Positions 47,646 to 57,644 of a DNA stretch of 64,000 nt are shown here, in pieces. The translations under genes and the position numbers were made by a program. Position 1 is the stretch's first letter. Each line of letters starts with the position of its first letter. Source of the DNA: Cristatella mucedo (Eukaryota > Bryozoa > Phylactolaemata > Cristatellidae); NCBI GenBank assembly GCA_009760855.2, contig WPIO01000010.1, forward strand, positions 8,723,501-8,787,500, read 5' to 3'. The notes under the pieces are model-generated. The model searched no databases and was not told the DNA's origin. It was given only the letters and a program-made list of their open reading frames with translations.

Positions 47646-47884
47646 GCCAACGTTCTTAATGAGTTTAAATCTCTAATTAAGCACACCGAATACTTTAGTG
47701 CAGATGGCAACTAGTTTAGAGCAGGAATTAAACTAGCTATACCTACTAAACACAAGCTTGAGAATACACAAAAGATAAGGAGCTGGCTGCCTTCCGAAAA
47801 GCATATGAGGACTACATAAGATCTATCCAATCTATCAGAGCAAAGGCCAAGTCTGGCTTCTATAAAAAAACAATGTCAAATTAC

Positions 47885-48498
47885 GGTAACCGGACGATTC
47901 GGTGCCGGAAAATTCGGATCGGATAATTCGGGACCAAAAAAACGGGTAATTCGGAGCAGACAATTTTTAATGTAATCATTTTTTATATTTTAAACGCAGT
48001 ATAAACACGCTTTCAATTAGTGAGTACATAGTTTTGAAATCTAGACGCTTTCAATTAACCGAGACATTTAATTACACAATAAGTGAGTACACAGTAGCTA
48101 GACAGATCAGTGTAAATAAGCATGACTGAAAAGGTCAGTGGACAGACACCTTTGGAATTTTGAACTTGCAAGTCCAGCATCATAGTTTGTGAGACATTAT
48201 GGATTGTAGTTAGTTATTTCGATAGCTTTAGTTTTTTTTAATGTGATTTTGTGCAAGAGTTGCTGGTATTTGCTATGAATTTTTTTGTAGTAAGCTAAAT
48301 AAACTTTACTTTATACGATATTATAGTTCTATTAAACATGATTATTAAAAAAATTCATTTAAATTTCAGATAGATATTTTTTAAATATCCTGCTCCGAAT
48401 TGTTCGCTCCGAAATATCGGCTCCGAAATGTCCGCTCCGAATTATCCGTGACGAATTGTCCGCGCCGCGCCCCCCCAGCCGAATTGCCCTAGAACCCG
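47885..48498. mobile_element. 614-bp inverted-terminal (MITE-like) element with 6-bp target duplication
   Basis: The same six bases, AATTAC, lie at 47879-47884 and 48499-48504. Between them the left end reads GGTAACCGGACGATTCGG, and the right end, read on the other strand after one base, reads GGTTCTAGGGCAATTCGG (12 of 18 identical). Behind each end a short motif, roughly GGATAATTCGGAGC, recurs several times, in opposite orientation at the two ends. The middle is AT-rich and has no ORF, so it is non-autonomous. I cannot name the superfamily. Confidence 0.7.
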
Positions 48499-49068
48499 AA
48501 TTACATATGCACAATTCGAAAATACCAATGTCGACCATCAACGATCTCCTTTACCGCTATCAGATCAGCACCTTACCAAGTGATCCTAGTTTCGGTCTTG
48601 CAGATAGTTTCTCTAGCTTCTTTGTCAGCACGATAAATAAGATTTGAGAGCCCTTATCTAAGGTAACAGCATCCTGATTGGACTCGTTTCGCAGCATTTA
48701 ATACTATTGATCACCAAATCCATCTCGAGCACCTCTCATCTAGCCTGGGCATTACTAGTACTGCACTGCAAAGCTTCAGGTCCTATCTATGTGGGAGCCT
48801 CAGGAGCATTTATTTCAACAAGGCAACAATCATCCGAGGAACCACTCCAGTATGGGGGGTACCTCAGAACTCCGTACTTGGTCCACTTCTCTTCACAATG
48901 TATACTCTCCATGTTGCCTAAGTATTTGCCAAACACAATCTAGGCTTCGCACTTGCATGCCAATGACACACAGCCGTAATTATACTGTGATCCCTCTCAC
49001 CCTTTCGGTATGTCAAGCTCTCTAAACTCCATTTCTACCGGTATTGCTCACATCTGCACTTGCACGGT

Positions 49069-49210
49069 AGCTGGCTGATTCGGTCCAGCGGTTAAAGTGC
49101 TCGCCCCGACCAAGGTCTGGCTGAGGTCGAGGGCTCGAGCCCCGTGGCATATGTGAAGCGCCTGAATAGAGACTAAGTTCTCTTGGGGTGCTATACAAAT
49201 GAATTACATA
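49069..49210 (+). mobile_element. SINE family A copy inside the LINE
   Basis: tRNA-like head (GGTCCAGCGGTTAAAGTGCT as box A, GGGCTCGAGCCCC as box B) followed by the family tail CGCCTGAATAGAGACTAAG... and GGTGCTATACAAATGAATTA. It interrupts the LINE reading between the 'HIRTWM' region and LNDDK, which continues at about 49217. Confidence 0.8.
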
Positions 49211-49959
49211 TTTTTTTAAATGATGATAAAAAGAACTTAATAATGATGGGCTAACCGAGTGTTACTCAGAAATGGGAAAACCAGTGCTTCTAAATGGGCC
49301 TTGCCAGCATCTGCACGAAATCTGGGTGTCCTGTTCCAAAATGACATTTCAGTGGATGAATACATCATAGGTCTTCTGGCCTGTGCAATAAGGTGCTTGC
49401 AGTTGGTGCAAAACTCGTCAGCTCGGCTTTTCTGTCGTTACCGTTGCAGTTGCCACATTTTACCACTTCTCACCAACTGGTACTGCATCCCATCAAGCAG
49501 TGCGTCGACTTCAAGGTGCTGTCACTAACTTTTAGGTCCCTTTATTCTCTTGTTCCAGTATACCTTCAGAGAGACTCCTTAATTAGGCTAGGTATTATAC
49601 CACCAGCTCTTGTGACTCGAGTCATTTAGCTGTGCTACGAGCCAATTTCAAATCCTTTGGAGACCATGTCTTCAGTTTGCATGGTCCCCAAGCCTAGAAC
49701 ACACTCCCAACTGACGTCCCTACATCCCCCGGCTTGACTTTCAAAAAGAAGTGAAAAGCCCATCTTTTCCATTTTTCATGAGCTGAGTCATTGTGAATTA
49801 TCCTTCGTGTGCTTATGCATACTGGCAAGGTACACTATACACTTATCACTAACCACATTGACACGCTTTCTTAACAGCATATGGAAAGTGCCTAGAAGGA
49901 CATTTTGTTTTGTGATCGCTTAGAATGTATTATTATTATTAATATTATTATTATTGTGG

Positions 49960-50235
49960 CAATAAGCATCTATCTTTCGCTATGGCTCACTCGTATCCAA
50001 GCAGACTATACCAATGTCAATAAGTTGCTGATTGCCTTTGTATGGCCATTATGGCTGGGAGGTAAATGGACATTTAAAAAGTATGTCATTGCTGTTTTGC
50101 CTGTAGGGTTAATTTGGCAGTTTCACGAAGTTTCTTTGCCTATGGCACAGCTGAGACACTACAGTAGATTACCAAAAAAGGAACTGGCCACAGAGGATGT
50201 CTGTGTAGGTAAGAATATCATCAATTGGGAGCTGC
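49960..50235 (+). pseudogene. Decayed multi-copy repeat ORF, fragment 2
   Basis: The frame reads LTRIQADYTNVNKLLIAFV, then KYVIAVLPVGLIWQF, KKELATEDVCVGKNIINWE LL. In the repeat protein I remember, 'ADYTNVKKLL', 'DLK.IA.L.GLQ..F' and 'VG..NI..EPLV' come in this order after the EWRLFIDSS part. It therefore resumes where fragment 1 was cut by the LINE. A LINE 3' tail fragment follows at 50240. Confidence 0.5.
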
Positions 50236-50239
50236 TGAT

Positions 50240-50345
50240 AATACTAATAAGGATACATTTATATAGCACACTAAGAGATCTGAATCTCTTTCTAGGCACT
50301 TTACAAATGATGTAGAGAAAGCACGACCAAATGATTAGTGGTAAC
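50240..50345 (-). mobile_element. LINE 3' tail fragment
   Basis: Reads AATACTAATAAGGATACA..., then the LINE tail signature AATCTCTTTCTAGGCACTTT on the plus strand, i.e. a minus-strand copy reduced to its 3' end. It lies between fragments 2 and 3 of the decayed repeat ORF. Confidence 0.7.
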
Positions 50346-50399
50346 ACTGTCAACAGCAATGTCATCAAACATGACATTGCAAGATGTGACATGCCCAGT

Positions 50400-50870
50400 C
50401 AAACCCTTGGAAGGTGCTGCTGCTACCATTGCACATAAAGTTGGGCCTCGTCAAGCAATTTGTAACAACTCTAGACAATGAGTAAGCAGCTTTCAAGCAC
50501 CTCGGAATGTCTTTGCACAGCTTGGAAATCAAAGGTCAAAGATGGTATCATTGTTGGACTAAGGGTAAAGAATACCATTGAGTGTGGAAAATTGTCCAAA
50601 GAATTGAACAGGGCACAGAAAGGTTTTGTTGCTGTGATCCATGGCTTTCTGAGCAATCATGAAGTTGAGAACTATAAGCAGATGGTTTAGGCTCTCGTAA
50701 AAAGCTGTGTCAAAATTGAATGCAGAATGTTTCTTAAAGTCCATATCCTTGATCATCTTGAAAACAAATTCAAGAAGACAATGCAGGCTTGCGAAGAAAG
50801 CAAGGCAGCACTTAAGCCATTTATGTGTGGACTTGTAGCATTTCTACTAAGTGCAGTATAAAAACCTTAT
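50400..50870 (+). pseudogene. Decayed multi-copy repeat ORF, fragment 3
   Basis: One frame reads KVLLLPLHIKLGLVKQFVT TLDNE-stop-AAFKHL; after a frame change it reads KVKDGIIVGLRVKNTIECG KLSKELNRAQKGFVAVIHG FLSNHEVENYKQMV, stop, then CRMFLKVHILDHLENKFKK. These are the C-terminal landmarks of the same repeat protein ('LHIKLGL.KQFV', 'GFL.NHK.ENY', 'CRMSLKVHIL'). Frameshift and stops make it a pseudogene. Confidence 0.6.
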
Positions 50871-51250
50871 GGGAACTATGTTTTGGGGTTACTTCAAGAA
50901 GGTGATTTGCACTATAGCCAAAAATCTAAAATATCTATTCACTTCTGAACCCTTTGAGTTGTCATTTTTGTATGACTTTGGCGTGAGTGCATGTTTATTT
51001 TGATTCATTTGTTGTTTTTTTGGACTAAATGTGAACGGTAAAATGCAAACTTGTCAGTTTTTTCATTGGATATGGGTTACTTTCAATTTCTTTTATAGCT
51101 GTTTTGGCTACAAAAGTCAAATTTGCAGGAATTAATTGCTATTATCTATACCTCTAAGGCATATGCAAATAGAAAATAACACTTACCATCCAAGGAAAAA
51201 ATTGTGCTAAATTATGTAATCGCTTAGTATGTACTGTGTGCCATACTCAC

Positions 51251-51483
51251 CTTGGATTTCTTAGCCGTTGTGTACAACTTCTCCTGGCAGTCCCCAGCTG
51301 GTATGATGGCTATTGCTAACAAAAGCCTCTCATTCAACCACATCTGTTGTATCCCAACTACATCGAAGGGACAGCCATGGGTGTTGGCTGCATCACCCCT
51401 TGTTTTGAAACCTCCGTTGGAGTTTGGTACAAGTGAGCCTAGCCAGGACAACAGCACCAGATAGCTTGCTGGCCAGCCATTAA
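51251..51483 (-). CDS. DNAAF8-like: Exon I: conserved-looking globular exon
   Basis: The acceptor is CTTTGCAG|TTAATG and the donor the consensus-strong AAG|GTGAGT. It is 233 bp and encodes about 78 residues, including VNGWPASYLVLLSWLGSL, then CPFDVVGIQQMWLNERLLL and AIAIIPAGDCQEKLYTTA. The hydrophobic pattern suggests a folded domain, not named by me. It ends on a codon boundary and joins exon J in frame, although 5.2 kb of nested mobile DNA separates the two. Confidence 0.75.
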
Positions 51484-51954
51484 CTGCAAAGATCATGCAT
51501 TAAATTCATTACGATCTGGCGAGAAGGATTCACTGTTCGGGTCACACAAAAAACACTAGTGGCTTAAAGTTTTGCCACACCCAACCCAGCAATGGACTCT
51601 GGTCGACTATTGTAGTGGGCAGTTATGAAATATATTCAGAGGGAACAATCAAGTGAAATTAATGCAACAATAAATACAGCTGCCAAACATACGATTTGTT
51701 TAGCATGTCGACCACAGCATTGGCAGTAGATGCACTAATGCTAGTAGGATATGGCCCCCATCCCAATCAGTTACCATGTCTGCTTTTTAGGGAGGCATAG
51801 ACTCGATAAGTTTCAGAGTTACATTGGATGGCACAACTGGCCAAACCGCTTGCAGTAAATTCCCTGATTGGGCCAGTGATCTGATGTTATAGATAAAATC
51901 CTTTTAGATACTCAATCGGGTTAAGGTTAGCACAGCAAATTTATCCAGGAATCG

Positions 51955-52880
51955 CAAGGAGCTATCTTTAATCTTTTGGAAGCCCGCAATCGGAAAGCTT
52001 AATACTAAAAATCAGCACTGCCAGCTTATCTCCGATTGCATCTCCATGCAATCTAGATGTAATGTTCCAAATTGACCTTTCACTAGCATCAGCTCCACAG
52101 TGAAGTTACGTGAAAATTTACGTGAAATTACAAACATTCGGGCTTGCTTAGGCAGGGGTATCACATCTAAGTTGGTCGAAGCATTTGTGACACACTGTCT
52201 CGACTTCTCTAGCTCACGAGTTTTAGGTCCTCCGGTCAATGAGGTGCTTGAAGTTGGTGTAACGCTCGGCAGCTAGGCTCTTCTGTCGTGACCGTTGCAG
52301 TTGCCACATTATACAACTTCTTGCCGACCTGCATTGGCTTCCAAACAAGCAGTTTATCAACTTTTTGGTTCTGTCACTCACTTTGTTCTGCCCATTTATT
52401 CTCCTACTCCAGCCAACCTATGAGAACTACTTCCCCACTAGGTGAGGCATCGTACCGCCAGCTTTTCTGACTGAAATCGTTTAGCCAAACCTCGTTTGCA
52501 CTCAAATCCTTTGGAGTCGTACCTGTAGTTTTTACGCTCCCAAAGCCTGGAACTCACTCCTGACTGACGTCACGACACCATCAGAGTCGACGACATTGAA
52601 AAAGAAGCTTAAAAAGCACCTGTTTATCACGGCACTTGGTGGGTCGTTGTAATTCGTCCTTTGTGTGCTTCTGCGTGCTGACACTGTGCACACTACCACT
52701 GGCCATAATTTACATGTTGACCCTGAGCTTGTCACCTTTAACCATGTTATAGTTGTTGACGTTACGCATGTTAACACTAGTCATGTGATCATGCTTCTTT
52801 GACATCACATGTAAAGTGCCCAGAGAGAGCTTAAGTTCTCTGAGGATGGTAAACAAATGTATTATTATTATTATTATGAG
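51955..52880 (+). mobile_element. Decayed LINE copy
   Basis: C-terminal ORF2 relics with many stops: IRACLGRGITSKLVEAFVT HCLDF, then NEVLEVGVTL, and KAWNSLLTDVTTPSESTTL-like sequence at 52545-52605. It ends CATGTAAAGTGCCCAGAGAG... and (ATT)n at about 52875. It sits in the intron between exons H and I. Confidence 0.75.
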
Positions 52881-53290
52881 GTGATGCGCCCCTGCACCAC
52901 CTGCTAAGCAGCTTCCACATGATCAAGACTAGAACTTGGACAAATATTGCAAGCAGGCATAGACATATGCTTTGCGACTCGGGGGGGGGGAGAACGCAAT
53001 ATCAATGTTTTCAGCTGCCATACATTAGGAACTGACTTTCCACAGTAAGAAAAAAATACTTGTCCACAAACCTCGGTCGCCTTGTGCCTGTGCTGCCACT
53101 CCTACTCAAGGCTTGCTTCTTTGTGGGCCTCCTTTAGTAGACGAGCTTTCTTTACTGCCCGTGTCTCAAGCCAGCCTCATCATTCATTCACTGAGAATCG
53201 TGCAGTTCAAAGCCCGTGTTTTGGCACGGACTCAAGCGGGTGCAAACCGGCCCTTCAGGCACTCTATTTTCTGAAGCCGATCATCCCTAC

Positions 53291-53338
53291 TCGTAGAAGC
53301 TTGATGGTGTTCAGGCTCAGGCTGGTTCTTCATTGTCC
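53291..53338 (-). CDS. DNAAF8-like: Exon H: short linker exon
   Basis: The acceptor CCGTGCTAG|GGACAATG supplies two bases that complete the codon left by exon G. The exon reads TMKNQPEPEHHQAST. I end it at ACGA|GTAGGG because that leaves one base, which fits exon I. The same frame stays open for another 14 codons (RDDRLQKIECLKGR) to a weaker GTTTGC donor at 53247, but that end would not be in phase with exon I. Short, so only moderate support. Confidence 0.45.
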
Positions 53339-53962
53339 CTAGCACGGACACTTTTTCCAAAGTAACCTCGGACAGCTTTCTAACTTATCCTTACCTTTTG
53401 AACGATCTCTTGGGTGACTCCTTTTGTCATGACTGCTAGTACTGCATGCACAAGCCGATAAGTTCAGTGCTTCAGCCAAGGCAATTAGGTGCCTAATTTC
53501 TCCAGTGTGCTAGTGCATCAAGAATGTGTCACACTTTCTATGCTAGACAGCATAGCTGTCCGAGGTTAGACATCGGTTCACACAGTTTCAATGAGTAGCA
53601 AGTCAAAGCACGAAGCACTGTTGCCAGTTCTGCTGCTGCTCCAATTGGTGAAAGTAGTTGGCTCTTTCGAGAGTAATGCTGTTCAATAGGCGACAAACAA
53701 TTTGAGCAGTCTATGCTAAATATTATTACAGACTGCAACTTAGGCATCCTTTACAGATTACTATGAGCGCCGATGACGATGAGCATGAAAATCAGGTAGG
53801 GTCACCTTTCGGATCATCACTATAGGGAATGAATACTGAATGTACTGAATAGCAATTTGAAAACAAAAACTTGCATGTCGAGACATCGAGCCATCTTTGA
53901 ACGCAGCTTGAGAGTCTCATTAAGCATAACAAGCAATCATCACAAACACAATCCGAGATTAC

Positions 53963-54104
53963 CAGAATCGATGGGTCTCACAGCTGAGTTCCTGTGCTCA
54001 AGGATTTCGCCATTGCTGGCTAGGTAAACGGTAAGCAAGATGCTCTCACCGAATGCAGCCGGCGCCGCCAGCAAGCTGCCAACAGGCCTACTGTACGATC
54101 CAGC
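53963..54104 (-). CDS. DNAAF8-like: Exon G: beta-rich exon ending HRNSAVRPID
   Basis: The acceptor is a long T-run ending TTTTAG|GCTGGA, and the donor is TTCTG|GTAATC. It encodes 47 residues plus one base: AGSYSRPVGSLLAAPAAFG, then ESILLTVYLASNGEILEHR and NSAVRPIDS. The middle looks like two beta strands joined by a turn. The domain family is not recognised. It ends after the first base of a codon, which matches the acceptor at 53338. Confidence 0.65.
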
Positions 54105-54493
54105 CTAAAAAAATAAAAACATTGAAAAAGATCAAATGAGCAAGCAGACTAAGAAGGGGTGTTGGCCGCAACGACAGAATAGCAAGGGGGCAGGTACTTC
54201 TCAAGGTCTCATGAGAGAATATCATCTCCTGCAGATAGTCCTACTGCAGACACAGTTGCCTAGTTATCAGTAAGCTATAGCATGGCTTGCAGTACGACTG
54301 AAAAGCTCCTTGCCCCTGCTTTTCGTTCTAGCTGCAAGCGGTGTGCCCCTCCCCTCAGTGCTGACTTCGTGGTCCGATAGATTAGTGCTGCATTACTCTG
54401 AATTTGCAAAGCAGCATGCGACCCAGTAAAAGTAACAGCACGGCAAAGCTACCACAGGCACATTCAAGCAAATTGTGCTGTGAGGACTCACAC

Positions 54494-54808
54494 GGCAGGA
54501 AATTGCAGAGAAGTGGTATATAGAACATTCTTATGGATCACTGCCATGGCGACAAGAAAATGTACGAAACCGGAGATTCCGAATGAAGCCTTCCCAGTGA
54601 GTTTTTCTAAGCACCAAGCAACGTAATCGTGACACGACAGCAAGCAATAGAGCTCTGACTCAACGAGCCAAACATGGGAAGCACCTGGAGCCACCGAGTC
54701 GACCGATGAGGTGCTGTTGATCCCTAGAGTTAAGTGGAGCGACAGAGTCCAGGGCAGGTAAGGGCACTGACTCCTCAACAGAGGAATAGAGAGAACCCCC
54801 TCTCCAAT
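54494..54808 (-). CDS. Possible exon F: 105-residue hydrophobic exon
   Basis: An open frame of 105 codons follows exon E after only about 76 bases. It reads IGEGVLSIPLLRSQCPYLP, includes HVWLVESELYCLLSCHDYV and CLEKLTGKASFG, and ends LYTTSLQFPA before GCC|GTGTGAGT. Both ends are compatible with codon boundaries in exons E and G. The acceptor would be the unusual CTTTCTGAG, and the intron only 76 bp. It may be a true exon, an alternative exon, or a chance open frame with exon E joining G directly. Confidence 0.4.
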
Positions 54809-54884
54809 CTCAGAAAGGACTGGCATTGGCCTCAGAGAGGTGAAACTTGCCAATAGTCATCGGTAAGCGTGCCGTGGATTTGAC

Positions 54885-54974
54885 CTGCAGAATCACCTCT
54901 ACCAGCAATTCGATCTCTCCCACTTGAGTTTGCATAGACACAGCATCGGGCAGTCTTGTGGAAAGCACGGGATT
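54885..54974 (-). CDS. DNAAF8-like: Exon E: beta-strand-rich exon
   Basis: The acceptor is ATCCTTAG|AATCCC, entered on a codon boundary as exon D requires. It reads NPVLSTRLPDAVSMQTQVG and then EIELLVEVILQ. The frame stays open to about 54816. I place the end at CAG|GTCAAA because that keeps phase with what follows; CTG|GTAGAG and GAG|GTGATT are other in-phase donors. The alternation of hydrophobic residues suggests beta strands. The 3' boundary is uncertain. Confidence 0.55.
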
Positions 54975-55611
54975 CTAAGGATTAACAATGAATTCATACA
55001 GCACCCCAACAATTCTTTGTTGGGTGCCCAGATGCTGAAACCCATGCAATGGGATGAGAGAGGGGTTTAATCCAAGTCAGAGGTTAGAGAAGCACGATAA
55101 CTTATCCAAAATGGAGTACAAATGAAACATTTTGAGGGCAATAAAGGCTAAAAAAGTACAAATAAAGTTGTATGAGGTCAAAATCGAACATTTATGAGTT
55201 TACATCAACAGTAATGATCAATACATAATTTTCAATACCTGCTCCTTGAGAATTAATTAACATGACCTTATTAAACACACCATTTCGGCTAGTCCTTTGA
55301 AGTCTGGGGATGTCAATTTCATGTAATATAGATGGATTTTGGTTTTAACCAAAACATTCCTCAACCCCTGGTCCAAATGAAAAAGTTTGCAGCTTGAGAG
55401 ACAACACATTCACACTATATGTAAAAGTGATAGAACTTATTTGGAATAATTTGAATTGCAAGAAAACTGAGCACGACCGTACTCTCTGCATGCAACCACT
55501 CTCTCCTATTAAGATGCAACTTGGACATGCCCAATGCTCAAATCCCAAACCTGGCATTCTTTGCAAATGGCTGTTCATTGCCAATCACGAGAGTAGACGA
55601 CATTAACTTAC

Positions 55612-55747
55612 AGAATCGAATACAACTGGCGTTGCCCCAGCACATTCCTGTTTTCCACTAGTTGAACGCTTGGGACGGAGTGCATCCAGATTGCTCTTCA
55701 GCCTTGCTCGTGATTGACTGATCTTTTCAGCTGCCAATAAGTCTGTC
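55612..55747 (-). CDS. DNAAF8-like: Exon D: basic helical exon
   Basis: The acceptor is AAATTCCAG|GACAG and the donor is the strong TCT|GTAAGTT. It is 136 bp, takes one base to complete a codon and ends on a codon boundary. It encodes TDLLAAEKISQSRARLKSN, then LDALRPKRSTSGKQ and a hydrophobic end (TPVVFDS). A basic, helix-prone segment; no named domain. Codon-like composition and the two good splice sites make it a confident exon. Confidence 0.7.
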
Positions 55748-56781
55748 CTGGAATTTAGATGTCCATGCATTTATTAGCATATTTCGGCGACATGATATTG
55801 CATGGCTAACAAAGTATATGAATAACCTCATAATTACAGTTAGCACATTTTCATAAAATACTTCCATTAGGAGAACCAGAATAGTATTAGCAATCACGCA
55901 GACCAAAGTTCGAGTCAGGATTTTCTTGATCGGACTGCTAATCTAATCATATTCATTTCCAAAGGAAAGCTTGCTGGACACTGCAGCAATGTCAGGTGTC
56001 ATGCCCCTGCTGATATATTATCGTTTCTTATTGTATACTCTGACCAAAATTACCTATGCATACACATTTCCTTAAATCATGCACTCAAATGTGAACATAT
56101 TTTAGGCCAGTAAATTTGAATGACGTGGATACATAGGCATGCCACTGCTCCCGACACTGCCTGGGTCATTGGTATCAGCAAACCTAACGCGACAGCTCTC
56201 CGAATCTTCCCTGTAAACCCCGATTGTAGCCTGGTATTACACTCAATGAAATAAAGAACATCACTAAAGATCGATTTGCTGTCAAACACCACATTTTCAT
56301 GAGAACAATGTTGCAACAAAAATTTAAACATGGTATTTATGAAATTTACAGCAATGTAATAAACTACCCAGTTCATCACCAGAAATGTTTTACCTTTAGG
56401 AGCTACGATTTATATTCCATGCTCACCCTCTGGATGTGTACTCTTGATAAGGGAGCTCAAATGTTTTGCCTGCATTTAATCCCGAATTAGAGCTACGGAA
56501 CTCCAATTGTGGGACACTGTCACCGCTCTCAGAAAGGCTGCTTGCTTGTGGTCTGCTTTTACATCACTGGCTAGATGCCGGCAGCAGGCTCCAGCTAGGC
56601 CCGAAGCAGGCTGCAGAGACATGGCCAGACATACTCTCTGATGTTGGGGGGGGGTAGGCAAAGTGATCCAAGTGCCAATATAGCATGTTGCTCATGTCAT
56701 TGAGACTCTCGGATGGATAGTGATGGCAATAATTTTCTTAAAAACGAATACTAGAATCAGAGGGGCTGCCATTATAATTAC

Positions 56782-57069
56782 CCACTGGGCCTGAAACCCG
56801 CAGAGGAGCTGCAGACGTCCTGAGCGGTAGAGTGAGTCAAGCTCACACTTGGTTGCAATTTCATCTGCTCGGCAGCATTTTCGCACGGCGCAAGATGATG
56901 TCCTGCTTCTTGAGAAGAATTTTGCAATGTCTGACACTGCTTCTGTAGGTTGGGCAGCTTTTCGTTCTGCTTATGGTGCGACTGAGGCTGCTTCTGAGAT
57001 ACGTATTTGTCAACCTTGCGAATGTTTTCAGCAGGTACAGCCCACCTCTTGTCGTGGTCTGTAGCCCCA
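56782..57069 (-). CDS. DNAAF8-like: Exon C: polar Gln/Ser-rich linker exon
   Basis: The acceptor is AACTTACAG|TGGGGC and the donor GTGG|GTAATT. It joins exon B in frame (AG + T gives Ser) and encodes about 96 residues. It begins SGATDHDKRWAVPAENIRK and then becomes rich in Gln, Lys and Ser, with a possible short coiled coil (NEKLPNLQKQCQTLQ). I recognise no domain. Its 3' end could lie at an earlier GT, but the chosen donor is the one in phase with exon D. Confidence 0.6.
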
Positions 57070-57485
57070 CTGTAAGTTAAAGCAAATCCGGTCGGCGTCG
57101 ACAATACACAGCTAGCTTTGTTAAGCAACAAGTACTTATGCACACTTGCGCACACACGGACACACATACACACGAGCTCATAAACGAGCATGCCCATGAC
57201 AGCGTGCACATGTCACACCACTACATAATTCACTTGAGAATCCAGATACTCACTCACTCACAAATAGTATATAAACTTACTCACAATTCTTCAAGTTCAT
57301 AAATTGCTTTCATTTGCAGAAGGCTTTGTGCTAACTGTGCTGGTCACAGCAGTTTATCAGGCTCTCATATTGCATGCTAAAATGGCTGCTTGGGGGAATG
57401 TCGAATGAGCTTTAGCTACATGCAACTGCACGAGAATTTGGTGACAGGAGAAACAGCAAAGTAGGAATGCGTTCAAGATGCCTAC

Positions 57486-57644
57486 CTATTCATTGTGTGG
57501 TTGTGGGCAGTATGCCTGGTCAACGATATCTGCATGGAACCTTTGGAAAAGGATTCTCGAATTATGCGTCGCTGTTCAAACCATGCATCCCTGGCATAAC
57601 TGCTGGACCTGTCAGTGTCATCTTCGTCCGAGCTTGAACTGTCA
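57486..57644 (-). CDS. DNAAF8-like: Exon B: Ser/Asp/Glu-rich exon
   Basis: The acceptor is TTTTAG|TGACAG and the donor is AATAG|GTAGGC. It is 159 bp and takes one base to complete the codon left by exon A, leaving two at its end. The protein starts DSSSSDEDDTDRSSSYARD and continues WFEQRRIIRESFSKGSM. The acidic serine run right after the TVFLDLR exon parallels DNAAF8. Low-complexity acidic runs of this kind are usually disordered. The 4-kb intron before it holds a GT microsatellite and a decayed SINE. Confidence 0.7.

Larger units (their letters stand above)
47650..49955 (+). mobile_element. Decayed LINE copy, itself host to two insertions
   Basis: Pre-RT sequence (DKELAAFRKAYEDYIRSIQ, AKSGFYKK) stops at 47878, resumes after 48499 (LPSDPSFGLADSFSSFFVS), then RT relics follow (AAFNTIDHQIHLEHLSSSLG, GVPQNSVLGPLLFTMYTL). 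A SINE at 49069-49210 interrupts the region after the RT core. The C-terminal domain follows (ARNLGVLFQNDISVDE, LLACAIRCLQLVQNSSARL), and the copy ends in (ATT)n at 49930-49955. Many stops; inactive. Confidence 0.8.

Noticed and set aside
53538-53747. 69-codon minus-strand ORF as an exon of the large gene
   Set aside because: No acceptor in the phase required by exon G, and no domain-like features.
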